Shown piece by piece: positions 25,801 through 40,100 of a stretch of DNA of 64,000 nt (the first letter of the stretch is position 1; each line of letters begins with the position of its first letter). The DNA comes from Bemisia tabaci (lineage: Eukaryota > Arthropoda > Insecta > Hemiptera > Aleyrodidae), in NCBI RefSeq assembly GCF_918797505.1, contig NC_092793.1, forward strand, positions 1 through 64,000. Direction: 5' to 3'. The notes under the pieces were generated by a model that was not told where the DNA came from, did not search any database, and saw only the letters and a program-made list of their open reading frames with translations. The position numbers and the translations under genes are program-made.

Positions 25801-26292
25801 TCTTCTATTTAAAATCTGCCCCTTTTTTAATTTTTTTAAAATTACCACTCCTAAACTTCTGGGAGAAGTATAGTGGTTTTGCATTCAAGTTTGTTCTACT
25901 ATTTCACCTTATTGACCATGAGCCTTGGCCGACTCAGAGAACGGACCCTGATAGTTGCAGGAAAGAGGTGATGAACAAAAATGTTTTAACTGTAAACAAA
26001 TCTTTCAACGTCAGAAGCCTCAAGTATCCAAGTTTTTTCTTTCTAGCATTTACTTTGGATTCACATACCATTTCATATTTACTTAGCATTAACATTGAAG
26101 GTTTCATTCACCGTTGTAACATTTTTCTTCATCAACTTGTTCCTGCAACAGTTCCACTGTTCCGACCAAGTCTAAACCAACCTTGTGATACGAAATGTGT
26201 TATCTACGGTGCAAATTTTAATTCCTAACCCTAGCTTCCCCCTCAGGAATGGGAAATATTAATACTGTGAGTAATTTCCAACGATGTCTTAC

Positions 26293-26460
26293 CCAGACAT
26301 CATGGCTCCTGTGGAGGAATCGATGCAGGTGCTGGTTGCAGTGGAGGTTGTGGTAGAGGCTGCAGTGGAGGTTGCTGTGCAGGTTGTGGAGCAATTATTT
26401 CGGTGGGTGGTCCTACATGCCCACGGCCCCAGCTTGTCCTCCTCCCACGCATTGGAATGT
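26293..26460 (-). CDS. Exon of unrecognised gene, proline/glutamine-rich (arm B copy)
   Basis: Minus-strand mate of 6800-6967, also 168 nt, with the same acceptor and GTAAGA donor and the same internal TGA. The preservation of both splice sites in the two arms supports it being a real exon. Confidence 0.55.
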
Positions 26461-26698
26461 CTGAAAGAGAGAATCCAATAGTTGATCAAAAGATGAAATT
26501 TCATAAATAATTTGAAACAATAAAAGCACTTTGGAGGACCAGAAATAACTTCCCAATACTGCCTATTTTTCCTACAGTGAACGACTAATACACTTTCATG
26601 TTCTTTACGAAGTTGGAGGCAACTGGAAAATTATCTACTTTAAATAACATAACCTTTCAACTAATTATTTACTTGCTTAGGACACTAATTACTATCAG

Positions 26699-26932
26699 AT
26701 GATTGTTAATGATGACAAACCAGAATTATCCTCTTCTTCATCAGAATTGAAGGATGTACAGTTCAAGCATTTTTTACAACCTTCCTTTTCTAAGAAATCC
26801 TCAGAAATATCGCGATCCCAAAGTCAACCACAAATTGGGTACTTCCTTGAGAGAGAATATTTTGAAGGAGTGACTATGCATTCCGTCTCAAGTTGTGTCA
26901 ACGTCATTTCCCCCTTCATGCTTTTCTATTAG
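26699..26932 (+). CDS. Possible coding exon, serine-rich, unrecognised (arm B; mate 6328-6561 minus)
   Basis: An acceptor-like TACTATCAG directly precedes an ATG. The first 50 codons look protein-like: MIVNDDKPELSSSSSELKD, then FLQPSFSKKSSEISRSQSQP. The reading frame is open in both arms with only a few changes (LKRE versus LERE). A related GAAGGATGTACAGT phrase occurs near 2740. No donor or homologue is recognised, so it may be part of a decayed repeat. Confidence 0.3.
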   Translation: MIVNDDKPELSSSSSELKDVQFKHFLQPSFSKKSSEISRSQSQPQIGYFLEREYFEGVTMHSVSSCVNVISPFMLFY

Positions 26933-27059
26933 TTACTGCCTTTCCACTGAAGTGCATCCCTTTGTGCCAAAAAAAAACTGCAAAATACAACATGTGATTG
27001 GAAATATGAGTTTCTTTCAGTTACTTCCTCATTCATCACCGTGTTATCTACCAAATCTA

Positions 27060-29330
27060 CCACGTATGATCACCAACTATTCCGATGTATTTTGAGCCGC
27101 TGAGTCCGAAAATGACCTTCATTTTTCCCTGTCACCTCTCAGTTTTCCGGGAAAGCGACTTTTCCCTGGAAAATGAGCAAATTTGAAGTATATTTTTCAT
27201 GCATGCCATTTATTTGTATAAATTTTCCTGGACCCGTGGTACAGTCATTCTTATGTGTTTTAAGCCGCTGGATCCGAATATGACCTCAGTTTTTTTCCAT
27301 CACCCCCGAATTTTTCGGTAATGTCGATCTTTCAGAGCCTAAATTTGTGTATAAGCTTTCCCGGACTCAAAGGGATCAAAAATGTATTTTAAACATGTCT
27401 GCGACGTGTGATACATCGATTCCTATGTATTTTGACTCGCTAAACCCGAATATGATCTTGGATTTTTCCGATCACCCACGATTTTCCTTAGAAAACTAAC
27501 TTTCTAGGTGTTTTTTGGACGATTTTCCTGTTGTGAGGAGTCTAAGAAATTTTCTGAGATCCTCTCTGGATCTCTCCTGCTATATTAAGAGGAACTGAAT
27601 CCAAATTTGACCTCTATTCATCTCTGACAACCCCCCATTTTCTGGAAAGTCAGACTTTTCCGGGAAAAAAGCTTTTCCGAACCGTCCCCACCTCCAGGGA
27701 AATTTGAAAAATTTTCCGCAAGTGTGATACATCGATTGTTATGTAATTTGAGCTGGAAAACCCTAATTTGACCTCAGAAATTCGTTATCACCCACCATTT
27801 ATACGGAAAGCTCGATTTTCTGGGAAAATTTTGTAAATATACCAAAAAACACGTTCTCCAAGAAAAATCTACTTTTCCGACAAAATGGAGGGTGCTAGGA
27901 AAAATTGGAGGTCATATTCTGATTCAGCATTTAAAACTACATAGGAATCTCCCCTTCACGGATCCAGGATAATTATTTAAATAAGACTTGCATGCCCGAC
28001 TAAAATAAGTCAATTTAACTCAATCTCCCTGCAAAAAGTGTCTTTTTTACAAAACTGAGGGCTCATAGAAAAAAATAGAAGCCATTTCCGGACTCAGGGA
28101 CTCACAATACCTAATGCATAATCTAATTTGTAGCCAGGAAAAATCTTACGCACATTCCACAAGGTGTAACAGTCGCAAAAACACCGTAAATGGTCAAAAA
28201 TAACCATTTTTTCCAAAAAATCGAGTTTTCCGTAAAAATGGTGGGTGATAACAAATTTCTGAGGTCAAATTCGGGTTTTCCAGCTCAAATTACATAAGAA
28301 TCGATGTATCACACATGCAGAAAATTTTTCAAATTTCTCTGGAGGTGGGGACGGTTCGGAAAAGCTTTTTTCCCGGAAAAATCGGACTTTCCAGAAAACG
28401 GGGGGTTGTCAGAGATGAATAGAGATCAAATTTGGATTCAGCTGCTCTTAATAGGTACAGCAGGAGGGATCTAGAGAGGATCTCAGAAAATTTCTTAGAC
28501 TCCTCGCAACAGGAAAATCGTCCGAAAAACACCTAGGTAGAAAGTTAGTTTTCCAAGGAAAATCGATTTTCCGGGAAAATCGTGGGTGATCGGAAAAATC
28601 CAAGATCATATTCGGGTTTAGCGAGTCAAAATACATAGGAATCGATGTATCACACGTCGCAGACATGTTTAAAATACATTTTTGATCCCCTTTGAGTCCG
28701 GGAAAGCTTATACACAAATTTAGGCTCTGAAAGATCGACATTACCGAAAAATTCGGGGGTGATGGAAAAAAACCGAGGTCATATTCGGATCCAGCGGCTT
28801 AAAACACATAAGAATGACTGTACCACGGGTCCAGGAAAATTTAAACAAATAAATGGCATGCATGAAAAATATACTTCAAATTTGCTCATTTTCCAGGGAA
28901 AAGTCGCTTTCCCGGAAAACTGAGAGGTGACAGGGAAAAATGAAGGTCACTTTCGGACTCAGCGGCTCAAAATACATCGTAATAGCCGTTTTTCGTACCA
29001 GAGAAAAATTGTACCTACATTCTGCAGGGGGTAATAGTCGCAAAAACACCAAAAATGCCCGAAAATGGCCATTTTTCCGGGTAAAATTGACTTTTTCGGA
29101 AAACTGGAGGGTGATGGGAAAAAACGGAGGTCATATTCGGATTCAGCGCCTCAAAATACATAGTTATCACCTTATCTCGTCCGGGAGACATTTTTGTCAT
29201 TTTTTTTTGTTGCACAGCGTATCGAAGCGCCATAAAGTTATGCAAAAAGTTGCGATCTTCGACGGGAGTTCGCTTCTCCCCCGGTTTTGCGTTTTTCTTC
29301 CCTGACTTTCCCGGTCGCTAGACACCCTGA
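27060..29330. repeat. Degenerate tandem/foldback array, arm B copy
   Basis: Reverse-complement counterpart of 3300-6180, without the 630-bp MITE. Units and internal symmetry are the same. Small length differences in the ends of the inner arms indicate independent decay. Confidence 0.8.
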
Positions 29331-32300
29331 TGAGGGATTCCGTTCTGCGCTCGGCCGCCGCCTCTGACCTGAAAGTTTCAGCCGTACTTTCTCTGCGCTT
29401 GTAATTCTAAGTGCCAATATGTTTGGCTCAAAAAATCAAGCAAAAATTAATCTATATCTTGTGGATCTGCTTTTTGTAATTCGAGAAATATTATTTCAGT
29501 TATCGTCGAAGGAAAGTGAAATTCTCAGTGGGGACTGGTGGCGCTATCTCTAATCTTGAATTATCCCTAATCGAACCCTGGATTCACCTTAATTGATGAT
29601 ATTCATTAAATCCAACCTCCTTCCTCCTCCAAGGAAAAAGTTGGAAAATTTCGAATTTCAAAAATCATTTCCTAATGAGTATCAATTAATTTGAAATCCC
29701 AATAAATCTCAAATTTAGAATTACAAATTTAGAGACTTCGGTCAGTTGGAAAGGGATGGAGATGGTAGCGCGAGAAAGTAAAAACTTTTTCGTGACCGCA
29801 CTTAGAACCCTAATACGTCAATCAATATCGTTCCTTCTGTGATTGACTGATTTGGAAGCAATATCATATCAGACTGTACATCCTTCAATGGTTGCTTTCC
29901 ATCCTTCAGAGAAATTATGGTGTTCTTTGGGTTATTCACCTGTTGTGTTGTATGATTTATAAGAGTTGTTCCATTTTCAGAAATAATCTAGCTCTGATTA
30001 TTTTCACATTTCCATCACACGAACCTCCCCACATGTCCTCGCCTGGAGGACTTTTTCCCCTCAGATGAGAAGACTTTGTTCCCAGGTGATAAAATCAAAC
30101 ATCAATTCAATTATAGTAAAGGGAGTAAACAACACTTTAATATATAGTGCTACGTTAAAAGTTAACTTCACATTTCATGCACAGTACATGTTTTGGATTT
30201 CTTAATGTTTTTGTTTGAGCCACTGTTGGATCGGCAGTTTGATATTGTAGTGAATGGCGTTTACCGCTGAACTTTTACTTCATCATTCGAAATAACATTC
30301 CAGAAAATTGACTAAAAAATAAAAAAATGATGAAGGAAAAAACTTTTGAAGGGTCATAAGAACTGACACATCAGCAGCCGTGTGTGTGTGAGAAGTCTTA
30401 GTTGCACAAAATGCTATCATTTTCATATTCTCACTTGTTGACTTTATTCAGCTACAACTTAGAGAAATTCCGTCTCAAGAAAATATGAAAAACCATCTGA
30501 AAAATATATAATACAGTACTCACACTTAATATTCGCGTCCAACTGGATCTTTGCATCTTCCAATTTATTAAGTTAGCAAAACAGACAAAAACCAAGCGAA
30601 TAACTAACGCACGAACGAAATGTAGCTTCCGATTTTCCGACAACCTAAAAACAAACATTAAAACCATTAGTAAAACTACAAAATATGAGACAGTACTTGT
30701 AACCCCCACATGGAACTGCGTCATAAAGGTGTCTGAACATTGTGCTGCGTATTCTCTCATCTAAGAAGAGAAGAAAGGGAGCGAATCAAGGTTCCTTTAG
30801 AAATCAAAGCAGACATTTATTGCAAATGGTGCTGAAGACAGACAAAAAATGATCATCATTCACCGAGCAGGAGGCTCATTAATTATCCTGAAGCTTCTAC
30901 TGTCATCTAAGCAACGCCAACTATTTGATGCTGCAGTTTTTCACTGGTTACTGAAGTTCCAGAGGATACCCCTTTAGATTTAAAATCATCACTTCTCCTT
31001 CATTTAGATGATGCATCATGGAGAGACGAATCGAAGAACACTTTTTGTCCGTTCCTCAATTTCCAAGCACTCAGGAGGAGTGAGAGATTTTAGAGACAGG
31101 TATCAAAGAGGTACTAACATTGAAATTTAGTTACTCATATGGTGGACTCGATAGCTGGAAATGGGGTAAAGGGAGTGAATGAAAAATTTGAATGATGGGT
31201 GAGGAAGGCTTAAAAATTAAGATAATAAATTTTTAAGTTACTTCACTCATCTTAAGAGTTTTCCTTTGTCATTCCTGACTTGTAGTATTAGCTAGTAGTT
31301 ATTGCTCTTGCTATTAGCCACTGCCCACCAATTCGGGTATAAACTAAAAACTCTTCAAGATGAAAATTTTTAGACGTGAAGAAAATTAACAACAAATAGG
31401 CAACAAAAGTTTTGCCTCACATGTCGCATTCCAAAACATTATGAGGGTGCTTGCAGAGGGTCGTGAAAAACAAATTCTCAATATTTCGCCAAACAATCTC
31501 ACCTCTAATCAACAAAATTGAAGGCAGCATTTTAATTACATTCTAGTCTGACGATCTCTCACCATCACATGGAAAGAGAAGATGTGTAACTGCGCAATGG
31601 GTGCGTACCTCATGCCTATGACATTGCCTGAGAGCAACACAGAATCAAGCCCCTGGTCATATACTTAGTTCAACTGTTACCCTTCGGACAGTTAATGTGA
31701 TAATCCCCTGGTGTTACATTGCTTTCCATACCTGGTTTGCACCGTAAGATTCTTCACCTACGATAGTCTTAAAAGGGCATGAAAAAATATTTAGTGACCG
31801 TAGAGATAAGTGGTAATACTTACATCTGGCAGATTTCAAATAATTGTGAAACCTGAGAAAAAAATACTGATTGAACTTAGAACCGTCTTGCTATGGAGTC
31901 AAGAACAGCGCAGAAGGACTGACAATGAGACACATGGCCAAAATACAAAATCTTATTAAAAGTTCACGAATCGCCTGAACTTCAGTTACATTTCTTGAAT
32001 TTAAAAGTTTAGTTTAAAATCTAAGAGTATTAATGGCAGCGAGAATTTTTAAAAAAACACTTTTCTGAGAGTAGTGTTAAAATCTCAATTTTGAGATCTT
32101 CAGAGTCTTAACTGGCTCATGACTGGAACAACAGTTCACTTTTTTCCCAAATTTTTTCCAAAACACAGTAATTTCCCTATGATAAGAGCTTGAGTCCGCA
32201 ATTTTGGATTCTAGTTTCAGGAAGACGGCCATTTCGTTTGTGAACAAGATGTTTTCTTACATTCAACGAAACATCAAAACATGTTTCTTTATTTCTTTAA

Positions 32301-32424
32301 GATTAACTGCTGACTCTTATCAGTAGAGAAGAATTCAAGCACTTCAAGGACTTGAAAAAAATGTCAAAACCAATCACTTTCGAAGGTCGAACGAATCGTG
32401 AAGATGGGATGACATGATACTCAC

Positions 32425-32650
32425 TTTAACCAGCATGCGCTTGTCGGTTGGTGTAAGCTACATTTTTGTTTCGAACATGTGCACATACAGATTGACAATA
32501 TAGGACAGAAGCTCTTCGTAACCGATTGTTTTTTCCAAATTATCTTTCACTGTGTCCCGAATTTTGTTCTGTATAGAGAGAAACATGAATAAATTCTGCG
32601 ACTCCAGCAGGGTGAGTGAATCTGCCATAACTTTCAAGAACTGGGTGACA
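32425..32650 (-). pseudogene. CYFIP/Sra-1-like pseudo-exon (arm B copy)
   Basis: On the minus strand a CTTTTTTCAG acceptor (just above 32650) leads into VTQFLKVMADSLTLLESQ, then the same residues as in 1-200, and ends at a GTGAGT donor at 32424. Entry phase fits the preceding exon at 33204-33383 (CG + T). The internal TAG that breaks ETKM from LTPTDKR is shared with arm A. It is a retained exon/intron structure, so this is a duplicated genomic fragment and not a processed retrocopy. Confidence 0.88.
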
Positions 32651-32884
32651 CTGAAAAAAGAAGCAATGGTGTAGAGACTTGTCATAATACTTTTGAGCTG
32701 CAACAGAGGTTTGATATGAATCAGAGGGAAGGGAGAAAACTGGTTGATGTCAAGAACAAAGGACTTAACTCTCCACAATGCGACACAGGGTTGCCACAGA
32801 GTTTAGAAAAGGAATTTTCCAGACTCATTAGGGTAAAATTCCTTGACAATTGAAGATATGTCAGATGGCTGAAAGACATAGAAC

Positions 32885-33023
32885 TAGGGAAAGAAAAGAA
32901 GAGACAAATGTCACGTCCAAAAATTGCACCATTCAACAGATATTTACATGCTAACCAATGGGCCAACTGATGATTGATGCATTCAGACTGATGTGACTTT
33001 TGTCTCTTCTTTTCTTTCCCCAG
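32885..33023. mobile_element. Short MITE, third copy of the GGGAAAGAAAAGAAGA family
   Basis: Inverted ends TAGGGAAAGAAAAGAAGA and TCTTCTTTTCTTTCCCC enclose about 100 bp related to 10060-10188 (shared ATGTCACGTCC-like and TGATGCATTCAG-like phrases). It lies in the CYFIP-like pseudogene intron. Confidence 0.6.
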
Positions 33024-33202
33024 TCCTAATAAACTCTAATTAAAACGTAAAAGATTGCAATATTTATTTTTGGACAGCTCTTGTAGAGACTTTTGCGATA
33101 TTACTTCTGTACACACATTTTTTAAAAATTATCTTCATTCAGGTACACAGGAGAAAACTTCAAAATGGAGAAATTTTTTATTACTTTACAGCCATAAACT
33201 TA

Positions 33203-34648
<1,446 letters not shown>

Positions 34649-35148
34649 NNNNNNNNNNNNNNNNNNNNNNNNNNNNNNNNNNNNNNNNNNNNNNNNNNNN
34701 NNNNNNNNNNNNNNNNNNNNNNNNNNNNNNNNNNNNNNNNNNNNNNNNNNNNNNNNNNNNNNNNNNNNNNNNNNNNNNNNNNNNNNNNNNNNNNNNNNNN
34801 NNNNNNNNNNNNNNNNNNNNNNNNNNNNNNNNNNNNNNNNNNNNNNNNNNNNNNNNNNNNNNNNNNNNNNNNNNNNNNNNNNNNNNNNNNNNNNNNNNNN
34901 NNNNNNNNNNNNNNNNNNNNNNNNNNNNNNNNNNNNNNNNNNNNNNNNNNNNNNNNNNNNNNNNNNNNNNNNNNNNNNNNNNNNNNNNNNNNNNNNNNNN
35001 NNNNNNNNNNNNNNNNNNNNNNNNNNNNNNNNNNNNNNNNNNNNNNNNNNNNNNNNNNNNNNNNNNNNNNNNNNNNNNNNNNNNNNNNNNNNNNNNNNNN
35101 NNNNNNNNNNNNNNNNNNNNNNNNNNNNNNNNNNNNNNNNNNNNNNNN
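34649..35148. other. Scaffold gap (500 N)
   Basis: Exactly 500 N, preceded by a T-rich low-complexity run and followed by an AACAAAAC-rich run. Flanks are unrelated to one another. Confidence 0.98.
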
Positions 35149-35409
35149 GATAGTATGAATTATTAACCAATACAACAAACAACAAAACCAACAAAACAAG
35201 AACAAAACTAACAGTAACAAAATTATTGGAACCCTAGTCACAAAAGGCTCTGAAAGTTTAGTTAAGGAACCTACTTAGAAGAATGCAGCCTGCCTTGGCC
35301 ATGTAACGCAATTATGAGAGGAACGGTAAATCATCAAGAATGACTACCATGTCAATAAATATTCCTTATAACTACTAGGATCATTTCAACGGAATTTTAA
35401 CATTTCCAG

Positions 35410-35568
35410 CAATACCAAAAGCAGCAACAGTACGAGTGGGTGAGTGTCGTTTTGAGCGAGACATGTGCGATTGGTCGAATGGGACAGATAAAACCATCGC
35501 TTCATGGCGACTGGCAACTATTACAAGGCGTCCCGCAAACTTGCCTGATAAAACTTTTGGAGCCCCCG
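35410..35568 (+). CDS. MAM-domain protein exon 1 (partial gene)
   Basis: Acceptor ACATTTCCAG ends at 35409 and donor GTGAGT starts at 35569; the exon is 159 nt with phase 1 at both ends, as usual for extracellular modules. It reads IPKAATVRVGECRFERDMCD, then WSN, SWRLATITRRPAN and DKTFGAPG. GECRFERDMCDW is the characteristic start of a MAM domain (C-x-FE-x3-C-x-W), followed by the conserved tryptophan. MAM domains mediate adhesion or substrate recognition in secreted and membrane proteins (meprins, receptor tyrosine phosphatases, MAM/LDL-A proteins). Earlier exons lie upstream, perhaps in or beyond the gap. Confidence 0.85.
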
Positions 35569-35781
35569 GTGAGTTCGTAATTTTGTTTCACCTTCTTTTT
35601 TGCCTCTTGAAGCAATTAATTGACATTACCATGATGAAATCTTGAAATTGATTAAATTAACTGGCCAAGAAGAGAGAAAAGGAAGAAATAGAAAAATATT
35701 AGAAAAGAAGGTACACTTATTTGCGTGCATTTTTTCTTTCTTTCTTTCTTTCTTTTTTTTGAGGGTCAAATGAAGTTAATA

Positions 35782-36640
35782 CAGGGTGATCCAAAAGTCC
35801 CTTCCACCCCTACTAAATTTGTACCTAATTAAGGTAAAGATTTGAAACTTTGAGGATGTTTCTAGGTCAAAGGGAGCTACTTTTTAGCTACCCCCTAGAA
35901 TTTTCAGGGGAGCCCTTTTGAGGAAGCAACGGACCCCAGCTTTTTTTTCTAATGGGAAGGTTCCCTGTGATACTTCGTTCGAAAAAGCATAAAAAAAGAC
36001 AACTTTTTTTGCGCAATTTTTAGCGCAAACCTAAAGTCAACATCTCAATCCGTTTCAAAATGGCGACCGGTGAAAGTTCACGATGGCCGAAAAGTGACAC
36101 CGTTTGTTTGTCAAATGATTTGCGCCAAAATCGGTATCCAACGGTATTTTGGCATGAGGTAAACGAATTTGACGTTCGATTTAAAAAGAAACCGAAATCT
36201 CCAAAATGGCCGCCGGTTAACGTTCAAATGGCCAAATATTGCCACTTCGGTTTTTTGCCGATGGAATTGTCTGAAACTTGGGTCGACTTAGGGGTATTTT
36301 GGCATGATATTAACGTATTTGAAGTTCGATTTCTAAAAAAAAAATAATTTTCGGCAATTTTGGAAATTTTGGTTTTCTTAAAAATCTAATATTAAATTCG
36401 TTTTTCTCGTGTCAAAATACCCCCCGATACCGAGTTTCAGGCAAATCCATTAACAAAAAACCGAGGTGCCAATTTTCGGCCATTTTGAACTTTAAGCGGC
36501 CGCCATTTTGAAACGGATTAAGATATTGACTTCGGGTTTGCGCAAAAAGTTTTCCTTTTTATGCTCTTTTGAACGAGGTATCACAGGGAACGATTAGCTC
36601 CATCAGGGGGCACTCTTGAAAAAAAAAATCAGAAAAGAAA
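35782..36640. mobile_element. CAGGGTG-type palindromic element, right end truncated, in the MAM intron
   Basis: The left terminus CAGGGTGATCCAAAAGTCCC follows a TA. Inner arms pair (GGTTCCCTGTGATACTTCGT near 35950 with a GAGGTATCACAGGGAACG phrase near 36576). Two 150-bp direct units share GGTATTTTGGCATGA and an ACGTTCGATTT-like phrase (36143 and 36293). The right arm fades before a matching terminus. Related by terminus and inner sequence to the complete element at 47054-48258. Runs of CAAAATGGC occur on both sides. Confidence 0.7.
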
Positions 36641-36786
36641 ATGCCCTAGTTCTACTCACAGAACACGCTCCTATAGTATGACCGTTGAACCCTGAGACAA
36701 CCTGCACATCGGAACAAGATTTCCTAAGAAATGCCCTTCTTGCACCCAATGCCAAGCTATAGTACCTACTTTCTATCTCGTTACAG

Positions 36787-36983
36787 ATGGATACATATAC
36801 TATGACTTGTTCAATCAGATTCTTGGTAACAATATGGTTCGATTAGTCTCACCAGTGATACCTGCCGCAGAAGACTCGCAATTGTGTTTCTCGTTTTGGT
36901 ATGCTGCCTTCGGTGCTGGAGAGTCAGCGGTCATGCAAGTTATCAAGCAAGACAACAGCTCCAATGATGCGCCAGGAGAGAAG
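36787..36983 (+). CDS. MAM-domain protein exon 2
   Basis: Acceptor CTCGTTACAG and donor GTAAAT. Joined to 35568 (G + AT) it reads DGYIYYDLFNQILGNNMVRL, then VSPVIPAAEDSQLCFSFWY and GAGESAVMQVIKQDN. This is the MAM middle: GYIYYD, RLVSP and the LCFSFWY cysteine strand. The frame is intact, so the gene may be functional. No further exon is recognised before 37133, where a large palindromic element begins, so the rest of the gene would have to lie across or beyond this repeat. Confidence 0.85.
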
Positions 36984-37132
36984 GTAAATGGAAAAAAGTG
37001 ACACATTTTCTGTGAAAGCCGCGCATCAAATCTTTTACTTATACACTCACACAGTTGCACATTTTGTCAGACGAATTACGGGTACTATAATATATTAAAA
37101 AAATTAAACAAAAAAAAATATTATTTTGCATG

Positions 37133-40100
37133 CAGGGCCAGATTTAGGCGGTGGCCGCAAGGGCCACGGCCCACAGCGGCAAATTTAGGGGGCGGCAAAT
37201 TTTGAAATTTTCTCAAAAGTCGGTATCAAAAAAAAAAAAAATCGGATTAAAAAAAAAATTACTAACGAGAAAAGGCGACAACATCTCTCATTTCCTGAGA
37301 GTTGAAGTATAGTAATTTCCAATTTTTTCGTCTTTCGGTGGAACAAGAGACGAAAGCACCTTTCATTAGTGTAGTTGAGAGAAAAACCAAACACGCAATT
37401 GAGCCTGGAGCGAAGCGGCGCAGAGAGCAATGATGACTTGAGATGAAAATGCCCTCGGCGCGCCGAGGGCATCAGCCGAGGGCACAGCATGAAACATAAA
37501 TTAGCGCCTACAAGACTCCATGAATACCTCACGCATTGCGTCAAACGTAGGGCGGTCAGCAGCGGTTTTCGTGAAACGCATAGCGCCTACAAGACTGTAG
37601 GGATACTTCACGCAATGCGCCAAACACAGTCCGGTCGGCGCGGTGGTGGAAATTAAACTTATTAAACCATGTTTATTCTTCCATAATTTTTTCGTTCATT
37701 TCTTAAAAATAGAAGGCTTTGTCCACACATAGATAGGTTTACGGAACTTAACTCTCGCGCAAAGTTCCGTGAACTTTTGCTAGTGTTGATAGGGCTTTCA
37801 CAAAAAATGTGCCCAACACGAGTAAACGCGTCTTATGAACCCCTCCTCCTCCAGCACGTTCACATGATGGTTTGTATCGATGTTTCAAAAATAATTAGAA
37901 GGAGGTGGCAAAATACAGGCGACCCATGGGCGGCAAAATACTGAATGTCTGAAGTGTTCCGCTTCCGGACATTGATGACGTTTGGTAAATATAAACATGT
38001 TTGCCAAAATTTGGGCCAATTTCAACCATTTTAAATGGCGCCAAAGGTCAATTTTGTGATGAAATTATTATATTTTGGTTTAGACCTAGATTTCGTACAA
38101 ACAACTCGATTTTACGCTGAAATCGTGCGTTAACGAGAAAAATGCCACAGAACTCAAGTTGCAGAAGATGTAACTTTACTCTAGGAAGACGTCTTTGTAA
38201 ATGATAAAAATCAAATTGAACTAGAAAAACTCAACTCTGTATTTGTTTTTTTTTTTTTTTTTTTTTTTTTGTCCTCAGAATTTCCGAGGTCTTACAAAGC
38301 AGTAGCGGTTTAAAAGACTCATTTTTCACGAAAATAAGTCGAAAGAGGGTATAAATGAACTGTAGGCAAGTGTTGAGGATGCAAATGTCATCAGAACTTC
38401 CTCAGTTTCAAAAAAAGTTCCAACTTTTTTGCACAATCCTCCAAAAAGCGTACGGCTAGAGAGGCAGGATCGTGCTATAATACGGGAGAAGTGCGGTTTG
38501 ACCGGGAAAAATTGCGTAACAAACTTTCCCTATGAAATCGTCGTCAGTAGGTCCCCATGAACAACTTCCTAATAGTTAAAAATGGCCCGACCCCGGAACA
38601 CCCCTCAAAGTGGTTAAAATTGAAATTGGCGGCCGTAATAAGGAGGTCCGGGAAATCGGTATTTTAAAATGCTAATTCTGTCTTATGTGAGGTATCATTT
38701 CCTATGTAATTTTGATCGTAAACATAAATGAATTCCACAAGGCCCCCCGGTCAAAGGGGGCGCTCCAAAGCAAAGATGGCGGCCAAATGTGAAAGGCAGG
38801 AGGTTGCATTTTATTAAATATTCACCGAAGGAACAAGGAAAGTGAAGTGTCTATATTTTCATTTTATGGCCAAGAAACCTAAATTTGATGTTATAAATGC
38901 ATTTAATAAAGGAAATCAAAAGAAACATACGACAACGGATAGAAACGTAAGCTCAGAAGCGTTATTAATGTGTTAATGGGTCAACAGATACTCTCTTCCA
39001 ATTCTTTTGCGTGCATTTTCTCCGTTCTTTAACAATACCTGCACACATGATTCATACTGTTTTCTTCCATCAATTTCTTATTACTGAACATATCATAAAC
39101 TTAATCTTGGATTTGGGGCGCCCCTCTTGATCGGGGGGGGGGGGGGGGGGGGTTATGCCTTCATTTATTAAGTTTACGACTAAATATACAAAGAAATGGA
39201 GACCCCTGTCGCTTGTCATTGTTCCTTCGGTGAATATTTAATAAAATGCAACCTCCTGCCTTTCACATTTGGCCGCCATCTTTGATTTGGAGCGCCCCCT
39301 TTGACCGGGGGGCCTTGTGGAATTCATTTATGTTTACGATCAAAATTACATAGGAAATGATACCTCATATGAGACAGAATGAGCATTTCCTAGTGGAAGT
39401 GAACCTCATGCGGCGGGAGGCCTGCAGGTGATTAACCATCGGCGGCGGGGACTAACCTCCTGCAACCTCCTGCTAACCTCAAGCAACCTCCCGTCGCATG
39501 GGGTGGACACCCTGTTCCAGGAAAAAACCGAGTAACCTCCCGCGAACCTCCCGTAGACCTCTCGCAAGCCTTAGTGAGCTGCATGGGGTTGCAGGCCCTT
39601 GCTTGAGGTGATTAAGGTTCGCGGGAGGTTCGCGGGATGGTTGTTCGGTTTTTTCCTTGAGCAGGGTGTCCACCCCATGCGACGGGAGGTTGCTTGAGGT
39701 TAGCAGGAGGTTAGTCCCCGCCGCGGATGGTTAACCACCTGCAGACCTCCCGCCGCATGAGGTTCACTTCCACTGGGGTTTTAAAATACCGATTTCCCGG
39801 ACCCCCTTATTACGGCCGCCATTTTCAATTTTAACCACTTTGAGGGGTGTTCCGGGGTCGGGCCATTTTTAACTATTAGGAAGTTGTTCATGGGGACCTA
39901 CTGACGATGATTACATAGGGAAAGTTTGTTACGCAATTTTTCCCGGTCAAACCGCACTTCTCCCGTATTATAGCACGATCCTGCCTCTCTAGCCGTACGC
40001 TTTTTGGAGGATTGTGCAAAAAAGTTGGAACTTTTTTTGAAACTGAGGAAGTTCTGATGACATTTGCATCCTCAACACTTGCCTACAGTTCATTTATACC

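Larger units (their letters stand above)
15252..32624. repeat. Arm B of a giant inverted duplication
   Basis: Reverse complement of 1-14751, longer by about 2.6 kb. The main cause is a 3605-bp palindromic element at 21696-25300 that is absent at the matching point in arm A (near 7975). Arm B also has two 186-bp tandem units (16361-16732) where arm A has one, and lacks about 400 bp that arm A has near 12512-12915. Homology to the visible part of arm A stops at 32624 only because the window begins there. Confidence 0.95.

Noticed and set aside
39120..39150. G-quadruplex regulatory element at the long G run
   Set aside because: It is a simple homopolymer inside the loop of a mobile palindrome; a function cannot be supported.
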